In this document: in pieces, positions 46,418-58,534 of the stretch
How the letters are laid out: each line of letters begins with the position of its first letter
Numbering within the stretch: the first letter of the stretch is position 1
DNA from: Puccinia triticina
Taxonomy: Eukaryota > Basidiomycota > Pucciniomycetes > Pucciniales > Pucciniaceae
Length of the DNA stretch: 64,000 nucleotides
Assembly (NCBI RefSeq): GCF_026914185.1
Contig: NC_070560.1
Span: forward strand, 2,967,501-3,031,500
Direction: 5' to 3'
The notes under the pieces: model-generated
Database searches by the model: none
What the model was told of the DNA's origin: nothing
Seen by the model: only the letters and a program-made list of their open reading frames with translations
Program-made: the position numbers and the translations under genes

Positions 46418-49400
46418 TCAGAAGGCCATCAGTCCGCCTCGCCTGAACAAAGGAAAAACAAAGCAAGGGTCAGAACGGGTTGATCTGCAAGTGAGGGGGA
46501 AGTAAGCTACGAACCTGTTTCCGAAAGGATAGACAAGCACGGTAGCAACGAAGAGGCCGATGACGAGGCCCAAGGAGACCTCTAGGAGCTGCTGGCCGAC
46601 CTGGAAGCCGGAGGTGAAGGAGTGCGACGAATCGGAAGTGTTCGCGAAGTATAGTAGGCCGCCGTTGCCTAATCCGGAGGGGAGCTGGAAGAGGATGGGG
46701 ACGAGGGCGACAATGAAAGAGGTGCCTTGGAAGAGGCGGCCATAGATGTTGGCTAGAAAGCCGACGACGAAGGAGCCCAAGGCCGAGCTGATGTCCGAGC
46801 GGTTGGGGAACCCGAGGGACGCGAAATGGTTGGCGGTGAAGCCCCCAGAGGCGAGGATGACCATCACCCAGATCTCTTTCGAGTTCAATCGCGCCTGTTG
46901 TCGCATCGCGAGGAACAAAGCGTATCCCGGTACCACGAGGAATGTAGACCACATCGGGATCGTGGTTTGGTACCACTTATCCCTCGTGTGAGACATTCCA
47001 CACGTTCCATCTATGGAGACCATCACCGGTTTGCCCGAAAACAATGTCCAGAATTCGGCTCCGACTGATATACCAAGGCCCAGAAACACTATCGTATGAG
47101 AAGAACAGAGGCGATTGTGAGTTATTGTAGATACTCCAACAAGCAGCCAAGCCAATACTTACATGCATAAATGACAGCCCAGATTAAGCGGACACTGCCG
47201 GAGACGATGGACCTGGATTGGAGTTCGAGGGCGGCACAACAGACAAGCCATCCGGGAAGGATGAGAACGATGGATGAGGCGATGACGGCAGAGTAGCAGA
47301 AGTAACCGGTGGAGGCGAGGGCGGCGGCGACGAAGCTGGTGAAGCCAGTGACGACGATCTCGAAGATCTGCGAGAGCACGTCAGATTTGTTGGCCACAAA
47401 GAGCTGGGCGGCAACCAGACCCGCGCCCAATGGGGCCGAGATCAACACGTCCAAAAAGCTCGCACTGAACGCCGCGGGGCCGATAAACGCACTGCACATC
47501 GCGCCGATCAGGATCGTCTGCCAGTTCGTGTACTGCGCGGGCGCGCGCATCAAGCGGGAGATCTCTTGGCTCGCCTCTTGGACCCCGATCTTGTCATGCA
47601 CTACTTCCCAGTGTAACGTGGCCAGATCGGTCAACTTGCCCAAGTCTACATTCGGGGATTGCTTGATGAACTTGGTCTCGGAGGTATGAGTGGCCTCATC
47701 TTGGAACGAAAAGATACAAATGCTACATATAGGAAAGAGAAAGAGTTAGTCTTGCATCGATACGATGATGAAAAGGAGAGTTGGTGAAAAGTACGAACGA
47801 GTAGATCAATACGACCTGCAGGTCGATCTCCAAGACTCTGGCGGTGGCCAAGACCTGGGACTCCAATCTATGAGACGGGCCGCCAAACATCATCAAAGCC
47901 CGAGTGAGCTGGAGGATGAACTGTTGGCGTTGGAGGATGGCGGCGACGTGCAGGGTGATGAAGATCTCTTCTTGGCGTCTCTTTTCGCGTCTTCTTCGGG
48001 CGTACCCATTGTGTTGATGAGCCTTGACGGGAACCTGGGCAGGATAGTTGTAGATTTGGGGCGGCAAGCCGAGTGGGGTCACGGCGGGCGACTTCTCGGC
48101 TCCAGAGAACAACTCCTTGGCCGGCGTGCCGGGCGTGCTTCCGGAGGCCGAGCCGCTCCTCTTGGCCTTGAGGACGGCGGATTCGTTGTGAAAGTTGGTC
48201 GGCTTGATCGCGTCTCCAAAGGCTTTGAGACTGGCCATGCTGCTGGACTTGTGAATTCGCGTCTTAAAGATCGAGCCGACGCTAGAGCTGGCACTGGATG
48301 CGAGTCTAGCCCCAGTGATGTTCTCTTGGCCTCCATGGCCGTTGAGTGAGGATTGGTCGGGCATGGACATGCCCTCGTCCTCGGATTGCCGTCTGACTCG
48401 GATCCCGGCGCTGGTCACTCTTCGCAGACGGCTAGCCAAGCCATCCTCATCTCGTGGGGTGGCCTCAGCCATCGCGCCATATGGATCGTCGGAAGTCAGG
48501 GTGAGGGCTGGGGTGGCAGGGGTAGGAGGAACGCCGGTGTCCAAAGATTCGCGATTGGTGTAGCGCGCTAATCGGAATCCTGACTTTTGGACGGCGGGGG
48601 CGATGTTGGTGGCTGATGGGGCAGCAACCCCGCCGAGTCCCATGGCACTAGCTTGCAAGGCCCCAAAGACGCCAGCCTTGGAGCGGGCGCTGGCAGGCCT
48701 CTCGTTGTCGAATTTTTGGATGACCTTGGAGAAACCGTGGGCGATTTTCTGTCGCGCGCTCGAGACGGCGTCGAAGGAAGCTCGTGAGGCTGGACGTTCG
48801 GCGCCCGGGTTGGCCGGAGGAGTTTGCTGGAGGGGGACCGGCGGCTGGTGAGTGGGCAGAACGGGCCTGGATGCTGCCTGGTTGCTCTCCAAGCTGGAGT
48901 GTCTGGTGTGCGAGTTTGCACTCTGGCTGCCCTCGCCGCCAGCGTCAGAATCATCATCGGAGCCGTAGTTGATCAGGGTAGCCGAGGATGACTGGGCACT
49001 GGGGGGATGGTTGTAGAGGTGGAGCAGCGAGCTGAGCACGCCGTTTCCCATCGACATCCCCGGCCCCCTGAAGCCGGCCCGGCCGGAGCCGCTGCCGGAG
49101 GCGGACAGCCCAAGGCTGGCACCCAGTGCGCGGTTCTCCCGGACGGTGGCATTGTGAGAGGCGGCTGTTCCGAGCCGCTTTGCCGGGCCGCTCGGCCCGG
49201 CTGCCTGTGCGGGATGGCTGCGGCCGAGGGCAGCCGCGATGTTGAACTTGTGCAGGGAGACCAGATTGGCGGCCTCACGAGTGAACGTGCGCGGCTTCCG
49301 GTTCGGGTTGGAGGGTAAGCCATCGCGTTCCCCAAACGGCTGGTTCCGGATGACGTCCGCCCGAGCAAATCAGGATCAGCGCCAAGGAAGAAAAGAAGAA

Positions 49401-50854
49401 AGGGACAAAGGCGACTTTCACATGCGCACACCGCCAGAGAGCAGGAAGAGCTGTGCATGACGATAAAGGATGCAGATCTGTGCCAATCGCTCACTCTTGA
49501 CTCAACTCAATCTCATGTCAACCGCCACGTGAAAGCATGTACATACATACATGTACGCATTATGCATCCCATTCACGTGTCGGCAGATCGCTGTATGTAC
49601 ATACATATGTACATACACATCGGCCAGCTCAAGGTGGCTGGCTCGGGGAAATGCAGACCTGGACTTGGTGCGCCACAATGCCCGGATGAAGATAAAGGAG
49701 AGGAGAATGGATAGCATAGGGACGGTCGCTCCGGGGATAGAGGAGATACGGTCAGGAGAAGGCTGAACGACAGCCAGGCAAGGGGCACTGCGGTTCCAGG
49801 CGGCAGGCAGATGGAATGCATGTGCATCCGTTTGTTGTTTTCATTTGGATATATGATAGGAAAAACGAAGCGTGACTATCGATATTCTCGATGTGGCAAC
49901 AAAGGCACAATGCTGCTGTAGGTTGAGAGAGCACATGCAGGAGAAGGAAGCGGAAGAAGAGGAGCACCTGCACGAGGACCAAGAAGAAGAAGAAGAAGAG
50001 GAGCAAGAGCAGATACTAACGATGTGGAGGTCAGAGTCCGGTGTGCCGGGTCGGGATTGGTCAGGAGTGGCCATGGGAGTAGTGGGGGTCGGAAGATAGG
50101 CTTCCCGAGAAGAGGCCTGGGAGGCGAGGCGAGAGCTCTGTGAGCGAAGAAGATTGCGGCGATAGCTGTTGAGGTTGGAGGCGTGTTGCTCGGCAGGCTG
50201 GTTAGCCTGCGTGTGGGGCTGGATGGAAGGAAAGTAAGGGTTGATAGAGTTGGGGACGGTACAGACAGAGGATGAGTTAGCTCTGGTGTTGATATTGGTG
50301 GAGAGGGCAAGCGAAGAAGTGGAGTTCTCGCGGGAGTCAGAGTCCTGCTGATGATGGACTAGATGACGTCTGCTACTGCTAGTGCTGGCTGTGCGAGCAT
50401 GCTGGGAGGCTATCTGCTGGGACAACTGCTCGAGGGTCGGGCGATCAGGCAGACGGATCGAGAATGGACGGGAGAAGGCTGAGGATGAACTAGCAGTAGC
50501 TGGAGTTAAAGAATTCGGTTGGAGATGGAGATGGTGGAGCTGGTGATCGGAAAGGGATGAAGAAGGGTCTGTGCCCGCAGTGCTCGACTTGTGGGTGGCT
50601 GGGGGGAGATGCGGCTGATGGGATTGGTGGGAGGAGGACGAAGGCCAATCGTCGAGCTCGGTGGAGTCCCGTTCGCTCAGGCCGACCCATTGCACCCGGC
50701 GTTTTTTGTGCGGCGTGGTTGAGGAAGAGGAAGATGTTGAGGAAGGGTCTAGTGCAGGCGGAGCGATGATCGTAATAGGCGGCAGGAGAGGTTCATTGGT
50801 GGGCGATTGCGGCAATTGGCGGGAGCTTTCTTCGTGCTGAGGGGAGGACGACAT
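46418..50854 (-). CDS. PRM10: Prm10-like ThrE-family membrane protein, 5 exons, about 1,177 aa
   Basis: Minus-strand exons: 50854-50021, 49339-47799, 47722-47163, 47088-46515, 46442-46418. All junctions keep frame. The N-terminal half is long, Ser/Pro-rich and presumably cytosolic, with a conserved TFTREAANLV stretch after the first junction. The ThrE domain begins at FILQLTRALMMFGGPSHRLE. It continues with LQVV, FSFQDEATHTSE, RLMRAP, then about ten membrane segments in two halves (LIGAMCSAFIGP; later GFTANHFASLGFPNRSD and GNGGLLYF) and ends VYPFGN then RGGLMAF. Relatives are yeast Prm10 and bacterial ThrE threonine/serine exporters; substrate in fungi unproven. Intron 1 (681 bp) is unusually long and might hide a small exon. 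The last intron is 72 bp, divisible by three and free of stops. Confidence 0.85.
49510..49620. repeat. TACATACATG microrepeat in PRM10 intron 1
   Basis: Two clusters of GTACATACATACATGTAC-like sequence at about 49539-49556 and 49594-49617. Intronic. Confidence 0.6.
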
Positions 50855-52004
50855 CTTTGGGCTTGGGAGGTCCTGATGGACACAAACACCTGCACACGGC
50901 GCTCTTCACAGTTGATAAGGTGCTTGCAGGCCGCTGGAAGACATGGTCGAGTGGCGAGTTGGCCTGAAGCCGAGCAGCCTGATCCCCCGTTTTGAGCTAT
51001 CGCAGATAATATGTGGGTGCTCGAACTACCGTGGTCCACAAATCCGGCTGAACAATCGTCGCAGATTCAATCCACATGGCTGATGAAAAAAAAGGAAACA
51101 GGAAAAAAAGAGGTGGAAAGTATAAAAACAAAAGGCGAGGCAACGGCGAAGCCGAAGGATGGTTACACAATAACTATGTATCCTGATGACTGAATCGCAC
51201 GATTGCCCAGACAAGTCTGGCCAGCGACAACAATGGACTACTCTATTGACGAGGAAAAAGGAAAAAAAGATAATACTCGCACAGTAACCCGTCCCAGCCA
51301 AAACCCCTGATAGGCCATGGATTATAAACCCCTGGGCTGGGCGGATGGACCCTTCCAGCTCCAGGCCGACATCGGCAATTGTTGGCCCAGTTTCAGGGTC
51401 TACATGTGTATCAAGCACCGGGCTGTGTGGTCTTGGCACGTGGCATGGCAGTACATGCTTGAGCAATCCCCGGCCAGGAGCCATCGACGACCCGCCCTCA
51501 GCATCGCGTCATTCGTAATCAGTCCGGTGGTGTTGTTGGGTCCAAGCGGGAGGCTGGAGGAGGAACCCTGGGACCCGGGCCGACACGGCAGTGGCTGTCC
51601 TTGCCATGCCTTCTTGCCCCACTACTGCAGAGTCATCGGCCCGTCCGACCGACATTCGTTTGCCTCTCCGACCGATGCGCGTCACCAGTCCACCGGACAA
51701 GGCAACTGCTCACCAATCGAGCCATCCCTTCAGCTGGCAGGTCACATTATCTTGGACCGGTGCCAAACATGAAGTCAGCACCCGGCTCGCCTTTTTTTTC
51801 GGTCTCCACAAAGCAGGCGGCGGATTGAATTCGCTCGCGTGCTTCCTAGAGTGACCACACCTCAACGATCATGTGCGAACATCCATTCTTTGGCCTTCTG
51901 CCAGGACGTACATCAGCTACGGCTGATAATTGGGCCAGCTTCAGACTGCCTGATGTTCGATAGGCCACCCGAGCCCGCTTGGGTTTGGACCGGGCGCGGA
52001 CACC
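50855..52004. other. 5' flank of PRM10
   Basis: GC-rich sequence with open frames on both strands but no domain. Presumed promoter and intergenic sequence. Confidence 0.4.
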
Positions 52005-52293
52005 CGAACTTAGTTAAGTCCCTCCTGGGCACGAAGCGCCCGCCGCCTCCGAAGGGGGTTCCACGGACACCAATTGGTGCGATTTTCAGACTTAGGCCCG
52101 ACCCGTCACAATCATTCAACGGTGTGAGGTGCCGCTCGAACGGAGGGTCCGGGGGACCCTCCGTTCGAGCGGCGGTGGGCTCTCAGCTCCTGTGGGAGGG
52201 GCGGCTTCCGAACTTAACCAAGTCCCTAGCTGCTGCGGGCGTGTGTCTCGCGAAGCGAGCCTCCGACAGCCCTCGGCAGGAGGGACTTGTGCC
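52005..52293. repeat. AAGTCCCTCC-family element(s)
   Basis: GAACTTAGTTAAGTCCCTCC at 52006 and GGAGGGACTTGTGCC at 52279 are opposite ends. A second internal start (GAACTTAACCAAGTCCC at 52209) and the inverted pair GCCGCTCGAACGGAGGGTCC / GGACCCTCCGTTCGAGCGGC suggest two copies. It abuts the decayed hAT transposase. Confidence 0.6.
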
Positions 52294-52319
52294 TCCACCG
52301 GCCAAGTCATTTCTGACCG

Positions 52320-53618
52320 CCCAGGTCTTGATTGAATGGCGACATCTCAACAAGCTCGCCTTTGTCACCCTTGACAACACTAGCTCAAACTACGTGGCAA
52401 TCTCTCAACTCCAGCAATTTATCAATGACCGTTCCCGTCTGACAACTTCCAGCTACTTCCACCTTTGATACTCAGCCCATGTAATCAATCTTGTAGTGAA
52501 AGAGGGTCTAAAGAAAATCAGCGGACCAGTTGAGCATCTTTGAGAAAGCATCAAATATATTCATGGGTCCTCAGCCAGAATGGAGGCATTTGAGAGAGCA
52601 ATGGTGACATCCAACATTGATCCCAAGAAGAAACATCCTTCAAAGGATGTCCCAACTTGCTGGAATTCAACTTATCTGATGATCAAGTCGGCGGTGCCTT
52701 TGAAGTTAGCCTTCCAACAGCTTGAGATGGACGACAACAAGTTTGAAGTCAGCCCCTCGGCTGTTGACTGGGATGAGCTGGTGGTGATGATGGAGTTTTT
52801 GGAACCATTCTACAAAGGTGGGATTTCATTCTTATTCTCTGGTTCTTCCGCTAGGAAGAACTGAAATAATATAATATCTTTTTCTTAAATATAAGCCACA
52901 GTTGAATTGAGCGGCACTCAGTATCCAAAGATGAATTGCACCTACTGGGCCATGAAGGTGATTGAGAATCAACTTGCACAGAGCTCCCATCTTAACAACA
53001 GCCACCTCACCAGTATCATTCAGCCAATGAAAGAGAAGTTCACCAAATACTGGGACCCAATGAAAGAAATTGCCGCTGTAGGGCTTGTCCTTGATCCTCG
53101 TTACAAGATTTGATACCTACACTTCAGCCTTGAAGAAACCCACAATTCCGAAAAAACCTCCGACTTCCTTGGTAATGTGCGGGCGGCAATCTTGAATCTT
53201 TGGGCCTTGTATGTTCCTTCCCGCACCCCTACAGACTCTCCGGCCCAGACTGCGCCTAGCCCACCGCAAAAGCTTGATGAAGATACCACCCAATTCCTGA
53301 AGTACATGAATGGATCAACCAACGGCTTCCAGTCCAACGCACCAGGCGCCAAACTGGACTTATCCCTCAAGGAAAAAAAACATCACCATTACAGGTGATG
53401 CTCATGTTGACATACTTGGCTGGTGGAAGATGAATGAATCACGGTTTCCTGCTCTTTCAAAGCTTTCAAAGATTGTTTTAATGGCCCCGGCAACCTCTGT
53501 GGCATCGGAATTGGCTTTCTGCACCGGGGGCCATTTCCTAAACGGCTACTGCTGCTGCCTCAATGAAGAGACAGTTGAGGCACTCTTGTGCTCTCAAGAC
53601 TGGATGAAGGATCACTAG
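52320..53618 (+). pseudogene. hAT transposase, decayed (core and dimerisation domain)
   Basis: Reads FVTLDNTSSNYVAI (RNase H-like second-Asp region), SAHVINLVVKEGLKK, MEAFERAM, DVPTCWNSTYLMI (normally T-R-W-N-S-T), WDELVVMMEFLEPFY. After a retained intron (52820-52892) come ELSGTQYP, MKEKFTKYWD and LDPRYKI. The C-terminal hAT dimerisation signature ILGWWKMNESRFPALS ... PATSVASELAF ... VEALLCSQDW ends at 53616. In-frame TGA stops occur at about 52467 and 52541, both explainable as CGA to TGA. Another stop lies at 53112 and a frameshift sits in the A run near 53378. The zinc-finger N-terminus is missing. Confidence 0.85.
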
Positions 53619-55483
53619 CATTTTATCTTTTCTCTCTTCTGCTTAGCCCATTCCTTTTTTCATTATCTATGCATCATACATGTTCCTTCAGTTTTCTTTC
53701 TCTTTTTTACTATGTCATGATTTTATGCCTGTCTAGAATGTCAATGGATTACTGAAGTTGTGTATTTCAAGCTAAAAAATCTCCTTGAAAAATGATCACC
53801 ACCAAGTGCCTTTCAAATCATGCCTGTGCCTGTGATCTGACCTAGCCTGTGGGCTGCCCGTTGTGAGAATAACGGCTGGTATTTCAGTAGAAATGTCCAC
53901 CAACTGCCCTCTTCAAGAATATATGTGTCCGGGCTGTGTGATTATTGGTGACTTGGCTCCGCACTGCTACTATTCACTAGCCTTCAGCGCTCCTCTCTGA
54001 GCCTGATCTATAGCATAATAATCCGCAAGTGAATAAAGCTCCGCACTCCGCAAGTAACGGCGTAAGTAAAGATAAGGTCACATAAAACTCTCCTAATACT
54101 CTAGTACGTCCGTAAGTGTAAGTACAATAATGAGTAATCCGTAAGATGATAGGATAATAGGATAAGGAAAAAGAGAAGAGAAACTGTGAGCCTCCACCCC
54201 CCATCCTTCCCTCCACGCGCATCACCGGTCCCACCCGATCCCGCAGATCCAACACTTCCCCGCACTAGTCCTTCAGCTCCGCCCGCTTTCTGCACGTCAT
54301 TGTCCCAGACTCGGCTCCTCTCCAATGCTTCACCTCCCACCGTCCTCTGTCTAGCTCCCGCCAGTCAGTCTCTTACCACCGCCTCCGCCCCAGTTCCACC
54401 GGCTGGTGGAACCCGCTTCAGCTGCCGTGGCTCACCTGCTGACGCACCGCTGCTACCAGTCCACGTGTGTAGTCCGCCGCAGTCCAGCCCTGTCTTTCTG
54501 CTCCAATCTGAAATCCGCGCATTCTATCCGTGTGCAAATTTCTGTAAGCTTTCTTAGCGTGCTTTTCTGACATCATCCTCAGTGCTTATGTCACCGGAAT
54601 GCACTCTGCCTGAGCCGCTCTGTGCATTCCCGCCCGTGCTATCTCCAAGTGGACATTCTACCACGCATGCCCATATAAATCACCGCACCGTGGGCTGCTC
54701 GCTTGGCACGCTTGGCTGAAAGCCCGCCTGTGTCCGCCTGTGTCCGCCTCATTGCGGACACGGGTTTGGGCCAGACACAAGATTGGGGTGTTTTGACCCG
54801 GCCCGGCCTGTCCAGAATTGAAGCGGGTTAAGCCGGGCTGGCCCACAGGCAGCCCAAACCGGCCCAATTATCATCCTTACACGCATTGTATGAAGAAGCA
54901 ATAGCGTAGACGGCCAGCCTATTTCAGTTCCCCAATATTGTCGTTGGAAGGCCATGGACATATTTTTGCTGATCAAGAATGCAGAGAGGAACTGTTTTGT
55001 GGTCAGGTCCAGTTCATTGATGAGATTGCAAATGGAGTGTAGCTTTGACTCTTGTGACCTGATCTCTTTGGTTTTGGTTGGATCTGGATCCATAGTTGTA
55101 GTAGATTTTGATTTTTGAGTTACAAGGTGTTGAGTGAATGCGTTTGAGGATGTATGCAAAGCGATGGGTGGATGGGATTGGCAATCAAAGGCAAAATGAA
55201 GGGGATAGAAAAAAATGAAAAGACGGATGAAAAAAGAGGGTTCAATAAGGTCATGGGTTTGTCAATTTCCGACCAAAGCTAAAAATCCAAGGTTTTGAAA
55301 AAAAGATCAAGGTATGATGAAATCGGATTATCACAATTCTGAGTAGATGTAAATCACAGGAAGATGCAGTGGATCAAATGATGAGAAATGAGAAAAAACT
55401 GGGTTGGTGGTTTACGAGGTATAATGGAAAAACATCCTCCACCACCAAAGCTAGGAGATCCTGTCAAGCCAGATTTCCTGCTT
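53619..55483. other. Mostly gene-free stretch, one transposon-like start on minus
   Basis: CCGCAAGT/GTAAGT microrepeats at about 54010-54150. On the minus strand, ATG near 55093 opens MDPDPTKTKEIRSQ then LTTKQFLSAFLIS and RQYWGTEIGWPST, ending by about 54870. Its wording resembles N-termini of repetitive transposon proteins of rusts, but this is from general impression and the frame then breaks. Confidence 0.3.
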
Positions 55484-55545
55484 AGTCACAAGTCCTCTCC
55501 CTGCGGGAGAGATCGCAGTGCTACACATCTCTCCCAGGCCAAAGG
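55484..55545. repeat. AAGTCCCTCC-family fragment
   Basis: TCACAAGTCCTCTCCCTGCG with a GGGAGAGAT/ATCTCTCCC hairpin. Partial. Confidence 0.45.
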
Positions 55546-55878
55546 TGCTCACGCCACAGCAGGGACGCGGACTTTGACAAGTTCAAGATCTGCACGTGTT
55601 GACCATTGTAAAAACTTTCAATTTCAGCAATCTCAGTTGATTTGAGTGTAAAAGCTTAGGTGATAGTTCTTCTTGCAACCAATCTCGAGGAGAGTTTCAT
55701 GAAATTTCAAAGAAATAAAAAGAATGAAAATAGGTGCCTAATAAGTGTAGCTATAGAGAATAGATGTATAATTTTTGGGTCGACATGATACAGGATATCA
55801 CTCTTGACTAATAGTACTAGCACTATTTTGGGAAGGTACCCCAGTTCCCCTCATACAAGGATGACCTGGTTTGCTCCA

Positions 55879-57625
55879 CTACGTCCACATTAGCAGCAGC
55901 ACATCCCACATCTTCTGATGACTGGAGTTCATTTGGCCGTGGCTTTCCATCAATTGCATCCGCGATTTGATATGCAAAATGATTTTTTGACTACGCCGAT
56001 CAGTTGCGGGACGCCCGGAAACAGCAGTGATGCCAAAAAACCTTCTTGTGTAGTATGCAATCTTCAATTGGCCTTCTGCATCAGTATCTTGGATTTCAAA
56101 GAATGCGTTGAGGGCACTTTTGATTTTTTCTTTCATGTTTGATCCCAATTTACCACGTTTGAAGTCTTTCAAGTGCTCTTCCCACATATCCGCAAGTGGC
56201 TTTTCTCCATAGAAGTATCTGTTAAGGTAACGCTCCCCATTGTCACCAAGTCCTATGCTTTCTATTTCTCGGATTTTGGTGAATTCGAGGTGGAAGAAGG
56301 TAGATATGAGTATCATTTTGTTTTCAGGATGAATAGTGATTGGCACGTGACGTTCTTGTCAAAAGAAACTTACCACCTTGGAGAAACAATCGAGTCCGCA
56401 TACGGTCATCTAACACGCAGTGGCAAAAAAGAAAAAATACTGAGAGATTCAGCACTGCCGAGGATTGAATCCAGAGAATGAAGGAAGTTTGGGCAATATG
56501 AACATCACACTTACAGATCCGTTTCACCATGCTTGCCTGTTTCGTTGGATTCTCGAGCGAGGATGACCACTCTTTCATTTCCAGCATTGCCTTATAGAGG
56601 AACTTGAGCCGACCCGACATATTGGGTGATTGCACGTTCATACTTTTTATGATGTACGACTGGATAAGCTCACTGAGCAGACTTGGCTCTCTAGTGATCA
56701 CGCAAAACGCCTGTCCGTAATATGCCATCTGTACTGCGGGCTTAAAGTAAGGTTGTTGAAGTTGAAAAATTGCATACAGGGCGCCTTCGAGTGCTTCTAT
56801 CATGTTCGTGCTCAATGGCTGTGGTCCACGTGACTTGTGTTGTGCGGCTTCGGAATGGTAAGAATTGAGTAGATTCTGCAGAGGTGGTTCCCTAGTAACG
56901 TATCTTTCACGAAAAGCCGCTTCCTCGTTTTCGGAATATAGTGGGAAGACTATTTCGCATATTTTGACGTAGACAAAAACAAACATGAGTTTAATGCCAA
57001 GATGAAACATGGTTGGCATATGAAGTCGCCTTGATGAAAACCTACAACCACCAAAAAAATTCTTCAAAGCAGTGGTAGCAGCGGGGTGTTCAAGTTCCTT
57101 GTCAACTAATTGCACAACGGTAAAAGGTCAAGTCATGAGTGATTCAGCCCCGCCGGGGGTTGAGAACCATTTCCAGAGAATCCAAAGGGTTACTGACAAA
57201 GATGGTTCGCCATCGGTCCTGTATATTGGTCATCTTCTGCTATTAGTAATTTGTCTTGCGTATCCTCTGCTTCAGGTATCGGTCTATATCGGTCATATTC
57301 TATTACTTCATCTTGCGTATCCTCTGCAGGTGCGGAACTCGATGGCCCGGCCTTCGATTTGAACCTCCTGCCTAACCAGGAACCTAAGGGCGAAAGCGAT
57401 GATTCAAGGAAATATGAATGTCGATGATCTTATCACGCGGACAACTCAGGGCTGGGAGGAGGCGGAGGGCGGGGGACATGACACACCTTTCTTTTTGGTA
57501 GATTCCCCTGCCGCTTTGTCCAGTTTCCTGTAATCCGCTGCGCCTTTGCCCAAGTTTTCCATAGCAAAAAACGGATACAGATGAGAAAGTAGCAAAAGCG
57601 AGGCTAAAAAACCTTTCGAAAACAT
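55879..57625 (-). CDS. Two-domain secreted protein E, 5 exons, 440 aa, distant A/B/C relative
   Basis: Minus-strand exons: 57625-57487, 57371-57198, 57105-56515, 56409-56374, 56261-55879; every intron is in phase 1. The ATG at 57625 gives a signal peptide (FLASLLLLSHLYPFFA). Exon 2 is acidic and holds a duplicated AEDTQD unit. The rest is two tandem copies of one helical domain. Copy 1 has ALYAIFQLQ ... MAYYGQAFCVITREP. Copy 2 has ALNAFFEIQ ... KIAYYTRRFFGITAVSGRPA. The latter resembles KIAIYARALGDITAANKPA of gene A, so E is probably a divergent member. Within copy 1 a 99-bp stretch (57048-56950) lies where copy 2 has an intron and also has GT...AG ends. If removed the protein is 407 aa. Function unknown. 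Confidence 0.65.
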
Positions 57626-57780
57626 CTTTGGTATAATCGATGTATCTAGTTTGCTAAGAAAAGTTGATGGGTTCTTTTTTTTCTTGCTCTTCCTTCAGAT
57701 TAGAGAGATTCAGTAGATTATGGATGAGAAATGGCTACGTGCTACACATAGATTGGCAAGCGAGCGGATGAAGAGGCAAG

Positions 57781-58008
57781 TCAAGACCGAGGGTTCTTTA
57801 TAAGTATGCCTGTGCCGGGCTCACACATTGGTCCCTCTAGACGATTGTACAAATTGCCAAACTGATTACTGCTACACTTGAGTGTTTCTAACTCGGGGTC
57901 CGTCGGAGTGCAGATCACCATATACTGAGTCTTCTGTGGACATTTTATACAAAATCTGAGGTACAAGCAATAGGCCGCTGCTTCTTGAAACAGCAATATT
58001 TTTCTCAA
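57781..58008 (-). other. Possible last exon of a small cysteine-containing protein
   Basis: The minus frame after a CTCAG acceptor (about 57959) reads FCIKCPQKTQ, VICTPTDPE, LKCSSNQFG, PMCEPGTG and stops at 57781. Five cysteines in about 58 residues resemble small secreted fungal proteins. No signal-peptide exon was identified upstream. Confidence 0.3.
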
Positions 58009-58280
58009 ACCGTAAAGGTTTCTTAGAATGGGCCAACGCCTAATAGTGATACATCAGCCGGACGTTACATAGTTATGTACATAGCTCGTCTCGCGCCTCA
58101 AACTCGGTGAATGTGGACTAGCTGACTCTTTAGTCCAAACGAGCGGTCTGAGGATCCACCCTCGTCTCTGTAAACCCGCTCGGCAAGACAGATTTACAGA
58201 GTATTTAGGGCTCTTTAACTAAATAATCTTTAGGCAACCCTGCCGACTGCCCTCGCTACCACAAGTCCTATAAACACCCC

Positions 58281-58534
58281 ATGTCCAACTCCCCATCCCC
58301 AGAGGACGCACCAGAACCGAGTCTTGATACAACACAGCCAAAGAAAAAAAGAGGACCAAAGTGGCTTCCTCGCGACTGCGAGGAAGAACAGCTCGCCATT
58401 TCTTGGATCCACACAAGCACACAACCCGAATTCGCCACAAACCAGTCGGGCCAGACCTTCTTTTGCAAGATTGAAAATCACTTCAACACTCACTCCAAGG
58501 CTCACTATCGGGATCACCCTCAAATAAAAACCCG
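58281..58534 (+). CDS. SANT/Myb-like DNA-binding N-terminal exon (transposon-associated type)
   Basis: ATG at 58281 opens MSNSPSPEDAPEPS, then a basic KKKRGPKWL, followed by EEEQLAISWIHTSTQPEF, GQTFFCKIENHFN and HYRDHPQIKTR to a GTAAGA donor. This wording fits the Myb/SANT-like domain that accompanies Harbinger-type transposons and is frequent in rust genomes. The next exon, expected to carry S-x-R-W and K-F, is not found downstream, so it is a fragment. Confidence 0.5.

Noticed and set aside
47765..49318. Long plus-strand frames opposite the PRM10 exons
   Set aside because: GC-rich shadows of a clear ThrE-family gene on the minus strand.
51317..51772. 151-codon plus-strand frame upstream of PRM10
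   Set aside because: No domain or splice context; likely GC-rich promoter-region chance frame.
56355..56373. 19-bp intron in gene E that would also keep frame
   Set aside because: Too short for spliceosomal removal; the acceptor at 56262-56263 gives a 112-bp intron in the same phase.
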